This document shows, one piece after another, positions 9,221-18,020 of a DNA stretch of 39,956 nt (positions within the stretch are counted from its first letter, which is position 1; every line of letters begins with the position of its first letter). The DNA comes from an uncultured Acidobacteriota bacterium. GTDB taxonomy: Bacteria > Acidobacteriota > Thermoanaerobaculia > Gp7-AA8. The stretch is from NCBI GenBank assembly GCA_946887105.1, contig CAMPKJ010000013.1, positions 1 to 39,956 of the forward strand, in the 5' to 3' direction. The translations under genes were made by a program, and so were the position numbers. The notes under the pieces were generated by a model. The model was not told where the DNA came from. It worked only from the letters and a program-made list of their open reading frames with translations, and ran no database searches.

Positions 9221-10633
9221 GTGCCGAACGTCGTCGATACAGTCCGCAACATCTGGGCGATCGAGGACCTCCGCAAGCGCGTGCTCTTCACGTTCGCGCT
9301 GCTCGCGGTCTACCGCCTCGGATCGCACATCCCGACGCCGGGCGTCGATCCTGTCGCGCTGTCGGAGTTCTTCAAATCCATGAGCGGCGGCGTGTTCGGC
9401 TTCCTGGATCTCTTCTCCGGCGGCGCGCTCAGCCGCCTCTCCGTGTTCGCGCTTGGGATCATGCCGTACATCTCGGCGTCGATCATCCTGCAGCTCCTGA
9501 CCGTGGTCTGGCCCTTCCTCGAGAAGCTTTCGAAAGAAGGCGAGATGGGACGCCGCAAGATCAACCAGTACACCCGTTACGGCACCATCGTGCTGGCCGT
9601 CGTCCAGTCGATGGGCGTCGCGTTCTGGCTCAAGTCGCAGACCTCTCCGGGCGGCGCGCCGCTCGTTCCACCGCACATCCAGGATGCTCTCTGGGGCATG
9701 GGCTTCCCGATCCTGACCGTGCTCACGCTCACCACCGGCACCGCGTTCATCATGTGGCTCGGCGAGCAGATCTCCGAGCGCGGCATCGGCAACGGCATCT
9801 CGCTGATCATCTTCGCCGGCATCGTGGTCGGTCTCCCGTCGGCGGTCATCTCGACGGTCGGCGACATCCGCACCGGTGAGCGCAACATCTTCGGCATCCT
9901 CTTCCTGATCGTGTTCATGGTCGCCGTGACCGCGTTCGTGGTCTTCATGGAGCGCGCCCAGCGCCGCATCCCGGTGCAGTACGCGAAGCGCGTGGTCGGC
10001 CGCAAGGTCTACGGCGGCGCGAACACGTACCTGCCGCTGCGCGTGAACACCGCCGGCGTCATCCCGGTCATCTTCGCCTCGTCGATCCTGGTCATCCCGC
10101 AAACCATCGCGCAGATGATCAACCAGCCGTGGGCGCGTGCGATCGGCAATCAGTTGCAGATGGGCGAGCCGCTCTACTACCTGCTGCAGGTGATCGGCAT
10201 CGTCTTTTTCGCGTACTTCTACACGTCGATCGTCTTCAATCCGGTCGACACGGCCGACAACATGCGCAAGTACGGCGGCTTCATCCCCGGCATCCGCCCG
10301 GGCAAGAGGACGTCGGACTACATCGACCGCGTGCTGACGCGCATCACCTTCGTCGGAGCGCTGTACCTGGCGCTGGTGTGCATCATCCCCGAGTTCCTCA
10401 TTTCGGGCGTGCACGTCGCGCAGCTGCCGTTCGGCATCGGCGCGTGGCTCGACCGCATCCTGCCGCTGTGGATCACGGAAGGCATGGGGCTGAACTTCTA
10501 CTTTGGTGGAACGTCGCTTCTGATCGTGGTCGGCGTGGCCATGGATACGATGCAGCAGATCGAGTCGCAGCTGGTCATGCGCCACTACGACGGCTTCATG
10601 AAGAAGGGCCGCATCCGCGGACGCCGCGGGTAA
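9221..10633 (+). CDS. secY: Protein translocase subunit SecY
   Basis: Channel subunit of the SecYEG translocon in the inner membrane. The 470-residue protein has ten predictable membrane segments and begins with RVLFTFALLAVYRLGSHIP, the usual first segment, followed by the plug region with LFSGGALSRLSVFALGIMPY. The cytoplasmic loop PVQYAKRVVGRKVYGG and the end motif TSLLIVVGVAMDT are diagnostic. It is slightly longer than E. coli SecY (443), partly from a larger loop near residues 135-160. The start is GTG. Confidence 0.97.
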   Translation: MPNVVDTVRNIWAIEDLRKRVLFTFALLAVYRLGSHIPTPGVDPVALSEFFKSMSGGVFGFLDLFSGGALSRLSVFALGIMPYISASIILQLLTVVWPFLEKLSKEGEMGRRKINQYTRYGTIVLAVVQSMGVAFWLKSQTSPGGAPLVPPHIQDALWGMGFPILTVLTLTTGTAFIMWLGEQISERGIGNGISLIIFAGIVVGLPSAVISTVGDIRTGERNIFGILFLIVFMVAVTAFVVFMERAQRRIPVQYAKRVVGRKVYGGANTYLPLRVNTAGVIPVIFASSILVIPQTIAQMINQPWARAIGNQLQMGEPLYYLLQVIGIVFFAYFYTSIVFNPVDTADNMRKYGGFIPGIRPGKRTSDYIDRVLTRITFVGALYLALVCIIPEFLISGVHVAQLPFGIGAWLDRILPLWITEGMGLNFYFGGTSLLIVVGVAMDTMQQIESQLVMRHYDGFMKKGRIRGRRG

Positions 10634-10648
10634 GGCGGGTATCGAAAC

Positions 10649-11299
10649 TTGAAGATCATCTTCATCGGGCCGCCGGGCAGCGGCAAGGGAACCCAGGCGA
10701 AGCGGCTTGCGAGCCGCTTCGCCATCCCCCACATCTCCACGGGCGACATGCTTCGTGAAGCTGTGGCGGACGGAACCGAGCTCGGCCTGCAGGCGGCGCC
10801 GATCATGGCCTCCGGCGGGCTGGTGTCGGACGATCTGATGATCGGCATCATCAACGATCGTCTGGCCAAGCCGGACGCGCAGAAGGGGTTCATCCTCGAC
10901 GGGTTCCCGCGCACCATCGTCCAGGCCGAGAAGCTCGACAATATCGTCGCTTCGGATGCAGGGAATGGGCATGGCGGCCTCCGCGTTCTTCAACTGCTCG
11001 TTCCCGACGACGCCATCGTCCGCCGCATCACGCAGCGACGGACGTGTGTGCAGTGCGGGGCGATTTACCATCTCGAGAACAACCCTCCTGCGAACGACAG
11101 CGTTTGTGATCGCTGCGGCGCGGAGGTCATCGCACGTGCCGACGATACCGAGGAGGCCGTGCGCAAGCGTTTGGAGGCGTTTCATCGGCAGACGTTGCCG
11201 GTGGCGACGTACTACAAGGCAAAAAGCATTCTTCGGGAAGTCGACGGGGTTGGTCCCGTCGATGAGATCTTTGAACGGATTACCACGTCCCTGACGTAG
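10649..11299 (+). CDS. adk: Adenylate kinase, zinc-LID type
   Basis: Converts ATP and AMP to two ADP in the cytoplasm. The 216 residues include the Walker A loop GPPGSGKGTQ (7-16), the AMP site GFILDGFPRT and a long LID. Four Cys in the LID (C133, C136, C153, C156 in CVQC and CDRC) would bind zinc. The start is TTG, giving the canonical MKIIFIGPPG. A place between secY and map is common for adk in spc operons. Confidence 0.97.
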   Translation: MKIIFIGPPGSGKGTQAKRLASRFAIPHISTGDMLREAVADGTELGLQAAPIMASGGLVSDDLMIGIINDRLAKPDAQKGFILDGFPRTIVQAEKLDNIVASDAGNGHGGLRVLQLLVPDDAIVRRITQRRTCVQCGAIYHLENNPPANDSVCDRCGAEVIARADDTEEAVRKRLEAFHRQTLPVATYYKAKSILREVDGVGPVDEIFERITTSLT

Positions 11300-11312
11300 A
11301 GGCGCGAGGGAG

Positions 11313-12137
11313 ATGCTCGATCGCATGAAGGGACCGACGTTGAAGAGTCGCGACGAGATCGCGGTGATGGACCGGGCCAACCGGATCGTCGTCGAGATCC
11401 TCGAGATGATGCGCGCGATGGTCAAGCCCGGCACGACCACGGCGCAGATGAACGCGATGGCGGAGGAAGAGCTGGCCAGGCGCGGCGCGAAGTCGCCCTT
11501 CAAAGGCTACGCTCCGATGGGTCTGCCGCCGTATCCGGCGGTGGTCTGCACGTCGGTCAACGATGTGATCGTGCACGGCATCCCCAATCGGGCCAAGCTG
11601 CGGGAAGGCGACGTCATCGGCCTCGATTTCGGCTCGATCTTCGAGGGCTTCGTCGGCGACGCCGCCATCACGGTGCCGGTCGGCAAGGTCACTCCGCGGG
11701 CGGACGAACTGCTGCGCACGACGCGCGAGTGTCTGGAGCTGGCCATCGAAGAGATGCGTCCGGGCCGGCACCTCGGCGACATCGGGGCCGCGGTTCAGGA
11801 ACATGCGGAGTCGCGCGGCTTTCACGTGATCCGCGCGTTCGTCGGTCATGGAATCGGCCGCCGGATGCACGAGGAGCCGCAGGTCTACAACTACGGCAAG
11901 CGGGGACGGGGACTGGAACTGAAAGAAGGGATGGTCCTGGCCATCGAGCCGATGCTTTGTGACATCGGGTCGAAGCTGCGGTCGCGCATCGAGCGCGCCG
12001 GCAGCAACGGGACGATCCAGGACGTACGGACGGATGCCGACGGCTGGACTGCACGGACGGTCGACGGCGAGCTGGCAGCGCACTTCGAGAACTCGGTGGC
12101 TGTCACGGCAAACGGACCGTGGGTCCTGGGCAAGTAG
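11313..12137 (+). CDS. map: Methionine aminopeptidase, type I
   Basis: Removes the initiator Met from new proteins using two metal ions. The 274-residue sequence keeps all five ligands: D105 and D116 (LDFGSIFEGFVGD), H179 (GHGIGRRMH), E212 (IEPML) and E259 (HFENS). The spacing between the last two Glu is 47 residues against 31 in E. coli MetAP, an insertion of about 16 residues. The start could also be ATG 11325; neither ATG has ideally spaced Shine-Dalgarno sequence (GAGGGAG touches the first). Confidence 0.96.
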   Translation: MLDRMKGPTLKSRDEIAVMDRANRIVVEILEMMRAMVKPGTTTAQMNAMAEEELARRGAKSPFKGYAPMGLPPYPAVVCTSVNDVIVHGIPNRAKLREGDVIGLDFGSIFEGFVGDAAITVPVGKVTPRADELLRTTRECLELAIEEMRPGRHLGDIGAAVQEHAESRGFHVIRAFVGHGIGRRMHEEPQVYNYGKRGRGLELKEGMVLAIEPMLCDIGSKLRSRIERAGSNGTIQDVRTDADGWTARTVDGELAAHFENSVAVTANGPWVLGK

Positions 12138-12155
12138 GAAGTCAAAAAGGAAGGT

Positions 12156-12374
12156 ATGTCGAAGGAAGAAGCGATTGAAGTGACAGGAACCGTACTGGAG
12201 ACGTTGCCGAACGCAATGTTCCAGGTCGAGCTGGAGAACAAGCACAAAGTGCTCGCGCACATCTCCGGCAAGATGAGAAAGCACTTCATCCGCATCCTTC
12301 CCGGCGACAAAGTGCTGGTGGAGCTCTCGCCGTACGATCTGACGAGAGGGCGCATCACCTACAGATACAAGTGA
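12156..12374 (+). CDS. infA: Translation initiation factor IF-1
   Basis: Binds the 30S A site during initiation. Seventy-two residues is the exact family length. [34 protein letters not shown] and the [12 protein letters not shown] end are diagnostic. The preceding AAGGAAGGT is the ribosome-binding site. A small hairpin follows the stop, then rpmJ. Confidence 0.98.
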   Translation: MSKEEAIEVTGTVLETLPNAMFQVELENKHKVLAHISGKMRKHFIRILPGDKVLVELSPYDLTRGRITYRYK

Positions 12375-12390
12375 GGCTCGGCAACGAGCC
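12375..12390 (+). other. Hairpin between infA and rpmJ
   Basis: GGCTCG (12375-12380) pairs with CGAGCC (12385-12390) around a GCAA tetraloop, directly after the infA stop. There is no U-tract, so it is not a terminator; it may be an RNA-stability or processing element. Confidence 0.5.
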
Positions 12391-12407
12391 GAGGCGAGAG
12401 TGAAATC

Positions 12408-12521
12408 ATGAAAGTCCGTTCATCAGTCAAGCGTATTTGCACCAAATGCAAGGTCGTCCGGCGTCAGGGCGTGATTCGGATCATCTGTGAGAATCCGAAG
12501 CACAAACAGCGTCAGGGCTAA
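12408..12521 (+). CDS. rpmJ: 50S ribosomal protein L36, zinc form
   Basis: The smallest ribosomal protein, 37 residues, starting [14 protein letters not shown] and ending NPKHKQRQG. Cys at 11, 14 and 27 and His at 32 give the C+ zinc-binding form. It sits in the standard position between infA and rpsM. The reading frame was read directly from the bases because it is short. Confidence 0.97.
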   Translation: MKVRSSVKRICTKCKVVRRQGVIRIICENPKHKQRQG

Positions 12522-12537
12522 TCAGGAGCTATAGTCA

Positions 12538-12921
12538 ATGGCACGTATCGCGGGTGTGGATCTTCCCCTCAACAAGCGGGTCCAGGTGGGCCTGACGTAC
12601 ATTTACGGCATCGGCCGTACGCGCTCGACGAAGATTCTCGAGCAGGCTGCCGTCAACAAGGACGTGCGCGTGAAGGACCTCACCGAGGATGACGTTCGCA
12701 AGATCCGTCAGATCATCACCGATGAGGGGAAGGTCGAAGGCGATCTGCGCAAGGACGTCGGTCTCGACATCAAGCGGTTGATGGAAATCAACTGCTACCG
12801 CGGCATGCGCCACCGCCGTGGGCTGCCCGTCCGCGGTCAGCGCACGCACACCAACGCGCGCACGCGCAAGGGTCCCCGCAAGGGCGCTGTTGCCGGCAAG
12901 AAGAAAGCAACGAAGAAATAA
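12538..12921 (+). CDS. rpsM: 30S ribosomal protein S13
   Basis: Head protein contacting the P-site tRNA and the large subunit. The 127 residues include the start [25 protein letters not shown] and the basic end [13 protein letters not shown], followed by a lysine-rich tail. AGGAGCTATAGTCA before the ATG is the ribosome-binding site. rpsK follows after 12 nt. Confidence 0.97.
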   Translation: MARIAGVDLPLNKRVQVGLTYIYGIGRTRSTKILEQAAVNKDVRVKDLTEDDVRKIRQIITDEGKVEGDLRKDVGLDIKRLMEINCYRGMRHRRGLPVRGQRTHTNARTRKGPRKGAVAGKKKATKK

Positions 12922-12933
12922 GGACGCAAATCC

Positions 12934-13347
12934 ATGGCAACTGCTAGAGCACCCAAGGCGGGCGCACGCCGCGCCGGCACCAAGCGTAAAGAGCGGAAGA
13001 ACGTTCCGCACGGAGTCGCGTCCATCGCGGCCACGTTCAACAACACCATCGTCGCGATCACCGATCCGATGGGCAACATCCTGTCGTGGTCCAGCGCGGG
13101 CCGCATCGGCTTCAAGGGCTCCCGCAAGGGCACCCCGTTCGCCGCACAGGTGGCGGCACAGAACGCCGCCCAGCTGGCCCAGGAGCACGGCATCCGCTCG
13201 GTGGATGTGAAGGTCAAGGGTCCGGGCGCGGGCCGCGAGTCGGCCATCCGCGCTCTCGCGGCGAGCGGTCTCGACATCAAGTCGATCAAGGACGTCACGC
13301 CCATCCCCCACAACGGCTGCCGCCCGCCCAAACGCCGCCGCGTCTGA
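12934..13347 (+). CDS. rpsK: 30S ribosomal protein S11
   Basis: Platform protein that interacts with the mRNA Shine-Dalgarno helix region. The 137 residues have [18 protein letters not shown] and the end [18 protein letters not shown], both diagnostic. The N-terminus is alanine/lysine-rich. A hairpin followed by T residues lies just after the stop. Confidence 0.97.
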   Translation: MATARAPKAGARRAGTKRKERKNVPHGVASIAATFNNTIVAITDPMGNILSWSSAGRIGFKGSRKGTPFAAQVAAQNAAQLAQEHGIRSVDVKVKGPGAGRESAIRALAASGLDIKSIKDVTPIPHNGCRPPKRRRV

Positions 13348-13353
13348 GGCAGC

Positions 13354-13371
13354 ACCGTAACCACGGTTTTT
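13354..13371 (+). terminator. Weak hairpin plus T-run between rpsK and rpsD
   Basis: ACCGT (13354-13358) pairs with ACGGT (13363-13367) across AACC, followed directly by further T residues. The 5-bp stem is too short for a strong terminator inside an essential operon; it may attenuate or pause. A second small hairpin (GCGCCA/TGGCGC, loop ATGG) lies about 40 nt further on, before the rpsD ribosome-binding site. Confidence 0.35.
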
Positions 13372-13444
13372 CGTCACGCCGAGCAGCAGCCGGCGTACAC
13401 GCAACGCGCCAATGGTGGCGCGGGTGCGAACAACAGGAGGCACA

Positions 13445-14071
13445 GTGGCTCGTTATACCGATCCCGTCTGCCGGCTTTGCCGGCGTGAGGGCATGAAGCT
13501 GTTTTTGAAGGGTGATCGCTGTTTCAAGGACAAGTGCGCCATCGAGCGCCGCAACTACGCGCCCGGCCAGCACGGCCGCCGTCGCTCCAAGGTCCTCGGT
13601 TACGGCCTGCAGCTTCGTGAGAAACAGAAGGTCAAGCGCATTTACGGCCTGCTCGAGAGCCAGTTCCGGCTCTACTTCCAGCGTGCCGCCAGCCGCACCG
13701 GCGTCACCGGCGAGAATCTTCTCCGCCAGCTCGAGCTTCGGCTCGACAACGTGGCCTACTCTCTCGGCTTCGCCTCCTCGCGAGCCCAGGGACGCCAGCT
13801 CGTCCGCCACGGCCATGTCGAAGTGAACGGCAAGAAAATCAATGTCCCTTCGTACCAGGTGCGCAAGGGCGACGTCATCCAGGTTCGCGAGAAGAGCCGG
13901 AAGAACGATCAGATCCGCCAGGCCGTCGAAACGGCAGCGGGACGCGGCGTTCCCTCCTGGCTGCAGCTCGAGCCGGATGCGTTCCGCGGTACGGTGACGG
14001 ACCTTCCGAAGCGTGAAGACATCCGCCTCCCGATCCAGGAACAGCTCATCGTCGAACTCTACTCGAAGTAA
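13445..14071 (+). CDS. rpsD: 30S ribosomal protein S4, zinc form
   Basis: Primary 16S rRNA-binding protein; in E. coli it represses the alpha operon. From GTG 13445 it has 208 residues starting [16 protein letters not shown], preceded by a strong AGGAGG at 13435-13440. Cys in CRLC and around GDRCFKDKC indicate zinc binding. The S4 RNA-binding domain has [20 protein letters not shown] near residues 98-117. An in-frame ATG at 13412 lies before the ribosome-binding site and was rejected. Confidence 0.97.
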   Translation: MARYTDPVCRLCRREGMKLFLKGDRCFKDKCAIERRNYAPGQHGRRRSKVLGYGLQLREKQKVKRIYGLLESQFRLYFQRAASRTGVTGENLLRQLELRLDNVAYSLGFASSRAQGRQLVRHGHVEVNGKKINVPSYQVRKGDVIQVREKSRKNDQIRQAVETAAGRGVPSWLQLEPDAFRGTVTDLPKREDIRLPIQEQLIVELYSK

Positions 14072-14079
14072 TTGAACCC

Positions 14080-14147
14080 AGCTCTCAGCTCTCAGCTCCG
14101 GCTCTCAGGTCTCTTTCCTGCGGGTTGCGCGCTGGGGGCTGCGGGCT
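14080..14147. repeat. Inverted tandem-unit repeat, family C
   Basis: The left arm (14080-14108) has about four 7-nt units of the AGCTCTC type. The right arm (about 14118-14147) has four 7-nt units of the GCGGGCT type (GCGGGTT, GCGCGCT, GGGGGCT, GCGGGCT). Many mismatches between the arms are A-to-G changes that keep G-U pairs in RNA. It fills most of the rpsD-rpoA gap and ends just before the rpoA AGGAGG. Confidence 0.65.
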
Positions 14148-14169
14148 TTGAAGCGAGGAGGCCGCTCAC

Positions 14170-15159
14170 ATGATGTGGTCAGATTTCCAGAAACCCAAGA
14201 AGCTCGATTACGATCCCGAAACTCTCACCCCGAACTACGGGCGGTTCACCGCTCAGCCGTTCGAGCGCGGCTTCGGCACCACGATCGGTAATGCGCTGCG
14301 GCGCGTCCTGCTCTCGTCCATCGAGGGCGCGGCCATCACCGCCGTTCGCGTCGAGGGCGTGCTCCACGAGTTCTCGTCGCTCCAGGGCGTCGTCGAGGAC
14401 ATGACCGACGTCGTCCTCAACCTCAAACAGGTCCCGTTCCGTCTGCACGGTTCCGGTCCCAAGACCCTCTACCTCGAGAAGAAGGGCCCCGGTGTGGTCA
14501 CCGCGTCCGACTTCGAAGAGGATCCGGACATCGAGATCCTCGACCCGAATGCACACATCGCCACGCTCTCCAAGGAAGGCTCGCTGAAGCTCGAGGCGCG
14601 TCTCAAGAAGGGCCGCGGCTACGTGGTCGCCGATCGCAACGCCGACTCCGACCTGCCCCTCGGCTACATCCCGGTCGACTCGATCCACTCGCCGGTCCGC
14701 CGCGTGAACTATCACGTCGAGGGCGCGCGCGTCGGTCAGATGACCGACTACGACAAGCTCATCCTCGAAGTGTGGACCAACGGCGCGGTCTCGCCGCAGG
14801 AAGCCATCAGCCTCGCCTCCGAGCTGCTCGGCGATCACCTGCGCATCTTCAGCGCGTTCGAAACCCGCATCGAAGAGCGCGAGGAAGCGGCGGCTCCGGA
14901 AGTCGATCCGCGCATGGCCGAGATGCTGGCCAAGCCGATCGAGGAGCTCGACCTCTCGGTCCGCTCCGCGAACTGCCTCAAGAACGCGAACATCCGCACG
15001 CTCGGCGATCTCGTGCAGCGCACCGAGCGCGAGATGCTTTCGACCAAGAACTTCGGCCGGAAGTCGCTCGACGAGATCAAGGACGTTCTCGGCAGCCTCG
15101 GTCTCTCCTTCGGGATGGCCCGTGTGCCGGCCGGCCGCGGCTACGACGCCCGCGACTAA
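14170..15159 (+). CDS. rpoA: RNA polymerase alpha subunit
   Basis: Dimer platform of RNA polymerase that also contacts UP elements and activators. At 329 residues it has exactly the length of E. coli RpoA. The N-terminal domain (about 1-235) contains [20 protein letters not shown], and the C-terminal domain (about 255-320) contains [25 protein letters not shown] ends 8 nt before ATG 14170; an ATG at 14173 is also possible. Confidence 0.98.
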   Translation: MMWSDFQKPKKLDYDPETLTPNYGRFTAQPFERGFGTTIGNALRRVLLSSIEGAAITAVRVEGVLHEFSSLQGVVEDMTDVVLNLKQVPFRLHGSGPKTLYLEKKGPGVVTASDFEEDPDIEILDPNAHIATLSKEGSLKLEARLKKGRGYVVADRNADSDLPLGYIPVDSIHSPVRRVNYHVEGARVGQMTDYDKLILEVWTNGAVSPQEAISLASELLGDHLRIFSAFETRIEEREEAAAPEVDPRMAEMLAKPIEELDLSVRSANCLKNANIRTLGDLVQRTEREMLSTKNFGRKSLDEIKDVLGSLGLSFGMARVPAGRGYDARD

Positions 15160-15186
15160 TCACGCGAGCAGGGAAGGGGTTAATCA

Positions 15187-15747
15187 ATGAGACACGGAAT
15201 GGCAAATCGCAAGCTGGGACGGACCGCCAGTCACCGCAAGGCGATGTTCCGCAACCAGCTCGCGTCGCTGATCGACAACGAGCGCATCATCACCACGCTG
15301 CCGAAAGCGAAGGAGCTCCGGCCGCTCGCCGAGAAGCTCATCACCCTGGCCAAGAACGACAGCGTGCATACGCGCCGTCAGGCCTTCGCACAGGTGCCGG
15401 ACGACCAGCTGATCGCGAAGTTGTTCGACACGCTGGGGCCGCGTTTCTCGACGCGTCCGGGCGGCTACACGCGCATCCTGAAGCTCGGTGCGCGCCGTGG
15501 CGACGCCGCGGAGATGGCCATCCTCGAGCTGGTCGAGCGCTCCGCCGACAAGACCGAGGCCAAGGCCGCTGAGCCGGCGCCGGCGAAGGGTGGCAAGAAG
15601 AAGGCCGCTGCCGAACCGGCCGCGGAACCGGCCGCAGAGGAAAAGCCGAAGCGCACGCGCAAGGCCGCTCCGAAGGCGGAGGCCGAAGCCGAAGCGCCGG
15701 CCGCCGAAGAGAAGCCGAAGAAAACCCGCAAGAAGAAGGAAGAGTAG
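15187..15747 (+). CDS. rplQ: 50S ribosomal protein L17 with long basic/acidic tail
   Basis: Large-subunit protein near the tunnel exit. The first 120 residues or so are standard L17 ([20 protein letters not shown], then [20 protein letters not shown]). The last 65 residues are low complexity, made of Ala, Lys, Glu and Pro with [13 protein letters not shown] and [13 protein letters not shown] blocks, ending KKTRKKKEE. The total is 186 residues against 127 in E. coli. It is the last gene before a strong terminator. Confidence 0.97.
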   Translation: MRHGMANRKLGRTASHRKAMFRNQLASLIDNERIITTLPKAKELRPLAEKLITLAKNDSVHTRRQAFAQVPDDQLIAKLFDTLGPRFSTRPGGYTRILKLGARRGDAAEMAILELVERSADKTEAKAAEPAPAKGGKKKAAAEPAAEPAAEEKPKRTRKAAPKAEAEAEAPAAEEKPKKTRKKKEE

Positions 15748-15763
15748 CCAGCGCGCTCTTCGC

Positions 15764-15793
15764 AAAAACGCCCGCCGCAAGGCGGGCGTTTTT
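15764..15793. terminator. Intrinsic terminator after rplQ
   Basis: A perfect palindrome with AAAAACGCCCGCC and GGCGGGCGTTTTT arms around GCAA. It has an A-run before and a T-run after, so it can stop transcription from both sides. It ends the ribosomal operon and also the convergent peptidase gene, whose stop is at 15802. Confidence 0.95.
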
Positions 15794-15801
15794 GTTTGTG
15801 C

Positions 15802-17955
15802 TCAGAACGTCGCGCGCGTGCGGGTGATGGTCACGTCGCCGTCCTGAATCGTCGTCGCCACCGAGGCGTTGCGCGCGCGCTGCAACACCGCGCCTTCCGG
15901 CGGAAACGCGAACGTGCTGTCGCTGGCGATCGCTTCGACACGGCCCGCTGCTTCGACGTCGACGACGAGCTCCTGCACGCCTGCGCCGTTCGTCACCTGC
16001 CAGCCGTTCGCAAGACGGCCGCGATGGCGCGTGATCGGCGGAGGCACGACGCCATTCGTGCGCACGATCTTCCCGCCGCGGATGAACAGCGAGATGCGGC
16101 CGGCGTTGCGCTGCGAGGCGACGCGGATCGTCACGCCGCGCGCGGTGCGTTCGCCGCTGACGAGCACGCGCGGCAGGCGCAGATCCGGCGCGGGCGCGAC
16201 GAATGCGCTGCCGCGGTTCCACGGCGTGAGCTTCGGATCGGCTTTCGTGAACGCGGTCACCTTCGCGAGCGGCTCGGTGACGTCGTACGTCAGCCACTGC
16301 GGCCGCGCGCTGGAGTCGTCGACGTAGTAGAGCGGGACGATCTGCGGCTTTTCTTTCGTAAACGTCGGCTGCAGCAACGCGACCACCGCGCAGACGATCG
16401 CCAGCGCCAGCGCGGCCATGCCGTTGCGCGCGCGTGCGAAGAGCGGCGCGACGAGCGTCGTGAACACGCCTGCAATCAACGCGATCGCCGTCATCAGTCC
16501 GCCGCCGAGAGCCTCGTAGATCATGATCGCGATCGGGAAGATCACGATCGCGGCAACGGTCGCGGCCACGCTGCTGGTGACCGTTTCGTCCGCGCGTGCG
16601 AGAGCGCAGATCGTCACCGCCAGCGCCGGCACGATCATCAGATAGGCGGCGCCGGGCAGCGCGACGGCGAGTGCGATCCCGATGGCGTGCCACACGATGG
16701 CCACGCCGTACAGCATCCCGCGCGGATCATTGCGGCGGTTGAGCAGCGTGGCCGCGAAGAGCGCGGCGGCGATGCCCACCAGCGCCATCGCGGCGATGCT
16801 CGCCAGCGGGCGCGCGACCCAGTTCACGTCCGCGCTGCGCAGGCGCACCAGCCAGGCCATGCCGGCGCCGCCGAGCGCCGCGAACACGATTGCCGCGAAC
16901 GTGGCCAGCACGCCGAGCGTCATCGATCGCGGCGGCGTCTTGCGCGCCGCGATCAGCAGCGCGATCAGGCTCACGATCGCGATCCAGAGCGTCCATTCCT
17001 GCGGCCACCAGATCACGAACAGCTGCAGCACGTCGAAGTAGGTCGCATCGGTACGGCTGCGCGCGGCGAGATCGGCGTCGCCGAGCGCGCGCACGGTCGC
17101 CAGCGCGTGATCGCCTTGATGCTGGAGCGTGCGCGGGCTGGCGTGCGCGAGGTCGTCGAGCGGCGTGTGGTACCAGCTCACGCCGCCGATCGCGGCGAAG
17201 TTCACCGCTGCCTTGCCGGCGCGCTTGAACACCGTCACGTCGGTGTCGTTCGGCAGGAGCGTGTAGATCGCGTAGAAGAACGAGCTCGCCTGCGGCCGCG
17301 GCAGTGCGGCGGCGAGATGCCGGATCAGCCAGCGATTGCCGCGGCTGGTCTCGAAGAGATTGCTCGCGCCGTACGTGCCGCGCATTTCGAAGTTGACCAC
17401 CACGCCGACATCGCGCATGAGCGTTTCATCAGCGGCGAACGCCTCCGCGCCGAGAAGACCGGCTTCTTCGCCGTCGGTGAGGAGGAACGCCACGCGGTTG
17501 ACGAGCTTGTCCTTGCGGATCGCGCGTGCCACTTCGAGCAGCGTGGCCACGCCCATGCCGTCATCCGACGCGCCGGGACCGGCCGGAACGGAGTCGTAGT
17601 GCGCGACGAGCAGGATCGTGTCCCCGTCGCGGGCAGCGGGAGCGCGGGCGATGAGGTTCTCGACCATCGCGCATTGCGCGTTGCCGTTGCACGCGAAGCG
17701 GCGCTGAACGCTGGTCGCGTAGCCGAGCTCGCGGAAGCGCGCTTCCAGCCGCTGGCGGATGCGGATGTTTGCCGCCGAGCCGACCGGATGGGGAACGCCT
17801 TCGGCGAGCAGCGCGCGGAGCTCGGTCATGGCCCGTCCGGCCGAGAACGCGTTCTCCGGCGCGTTCGCATCGCGCGGCGGCGGCCCCTCGGCCCGCCAGA
17901 TCGCCAGCGCCAGGACCAGAATGAGCGGAAGAGCGACGGTCAGGGCGCGGCGCAT
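15802..17955 (-). CDS. M28-family membrane metallopeptidase
   Basis: Predicted zinc aminopeptidase-fold hydrolase, 717 residues. An N-terminal hydrophobic anchor (residues 4-20) is followed by the M28 domain with likely zinc ligands H119 (VAHYDS), D131 (ASDDG), E163/E164 (TDGEEAG), E190 and H263 (WYHTPLDD). From about 310 to 530 there are several membrane segments, then a soluble beta-rich C-terminal domain. The layout recalls eukaryotic ER/vacuolar M28 proteases (ERMP1/Pff1 type). The frame is open to 18009, but ATG 17955 gives a clean signal anchor and has a TAGAAT box 8 nt upstream. The substrate is unknown. Confidence 0.85.
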   Translation of the reverse strand: MRRALTVALPLILVLALAIWRAEGPPPRDANAPENAFSAGRAMTELRALLAEGVPHPVGSAANIRIRQRLEARFRELGYATSVQRRFACNGNAQCAMVENLIARAPAARDGDTILLVAHYDSVPAGPGASDDGMGVATLLEVARAIRKDKLVNRVAFLLTDGEEAGLLGAEAFAADETLMRDVGVVVNFEMRGTYGASNLFETSRGNRWLIRHLAAALPRPQASSFFYAIYTLLPNDTDVTVFKRAGKAAVNFAAIGGVSWYHTPLDDLAHASPRTLQHQGDHALATVRALGDADLAARSRTDATYFDVLQLFVIWWPQEWTLWIAIVSLIALLIAARKTPPRSMTLGVLATFAAIVFAALGGAGMAWLVRLRSADVNWVARPLASIAAMALVGIAAALFAATLLNRRNDPRGMLYGVAIVWHAIGIALAVALPGAAYLMIVPALAVTICALARADETVTSSVAATVAAIVIFPIAIMIYEALGGGLMTAIALIAGVFTTLVAPLFARARNGMAALALAIVCAVVALLQPTFTKEKPQIVPLYYVDDSSARPQWLTYDVTEPLAKVTAFTKADPKLTPWNRGSAFVAPAPDLRLPRVLVSGERTARGVTIRVASQRNAGRISLFIRGGKIVRTNGVVPPPITRHRGRLANGWQVTNGAGVQELVVDVEAAGRVEAIASDSTFAFPPEGAVLQRARNASVATTIQDGDVTITRTRATF

Positions 17956-17963
17956 GTGCGGCG

Positions 17964-17969
17964 ATTCTA
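17964..17969 (-). promoter_or_regulatory. Probable -10 box of the M28 peptidase gene
   Basis: TAGAAT on the minus strand lies 8 nt before the ATG at 17955, with no Shine-Dalgarno sequence between. This spacing would put the transcription start at or near the ATG, giving a leaderless mRNA. No clear -35 box was found. Confidence 0.5.
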
Positions 17970-18020
17970 CGCAACCTTGGACGCTGCGCATCCGTACGTA
18001 ACTGCACACGGAGGATTCTC

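Noticed and set aside
9179..11503. Long open frame (774 codons) on the minus strand opposite secY and adk
   Set aside because: It is antisense to two clear genes, has no recognisable domain and is rich in Arg/Asp/His, typical of shadow frames in GC-rich DNA.
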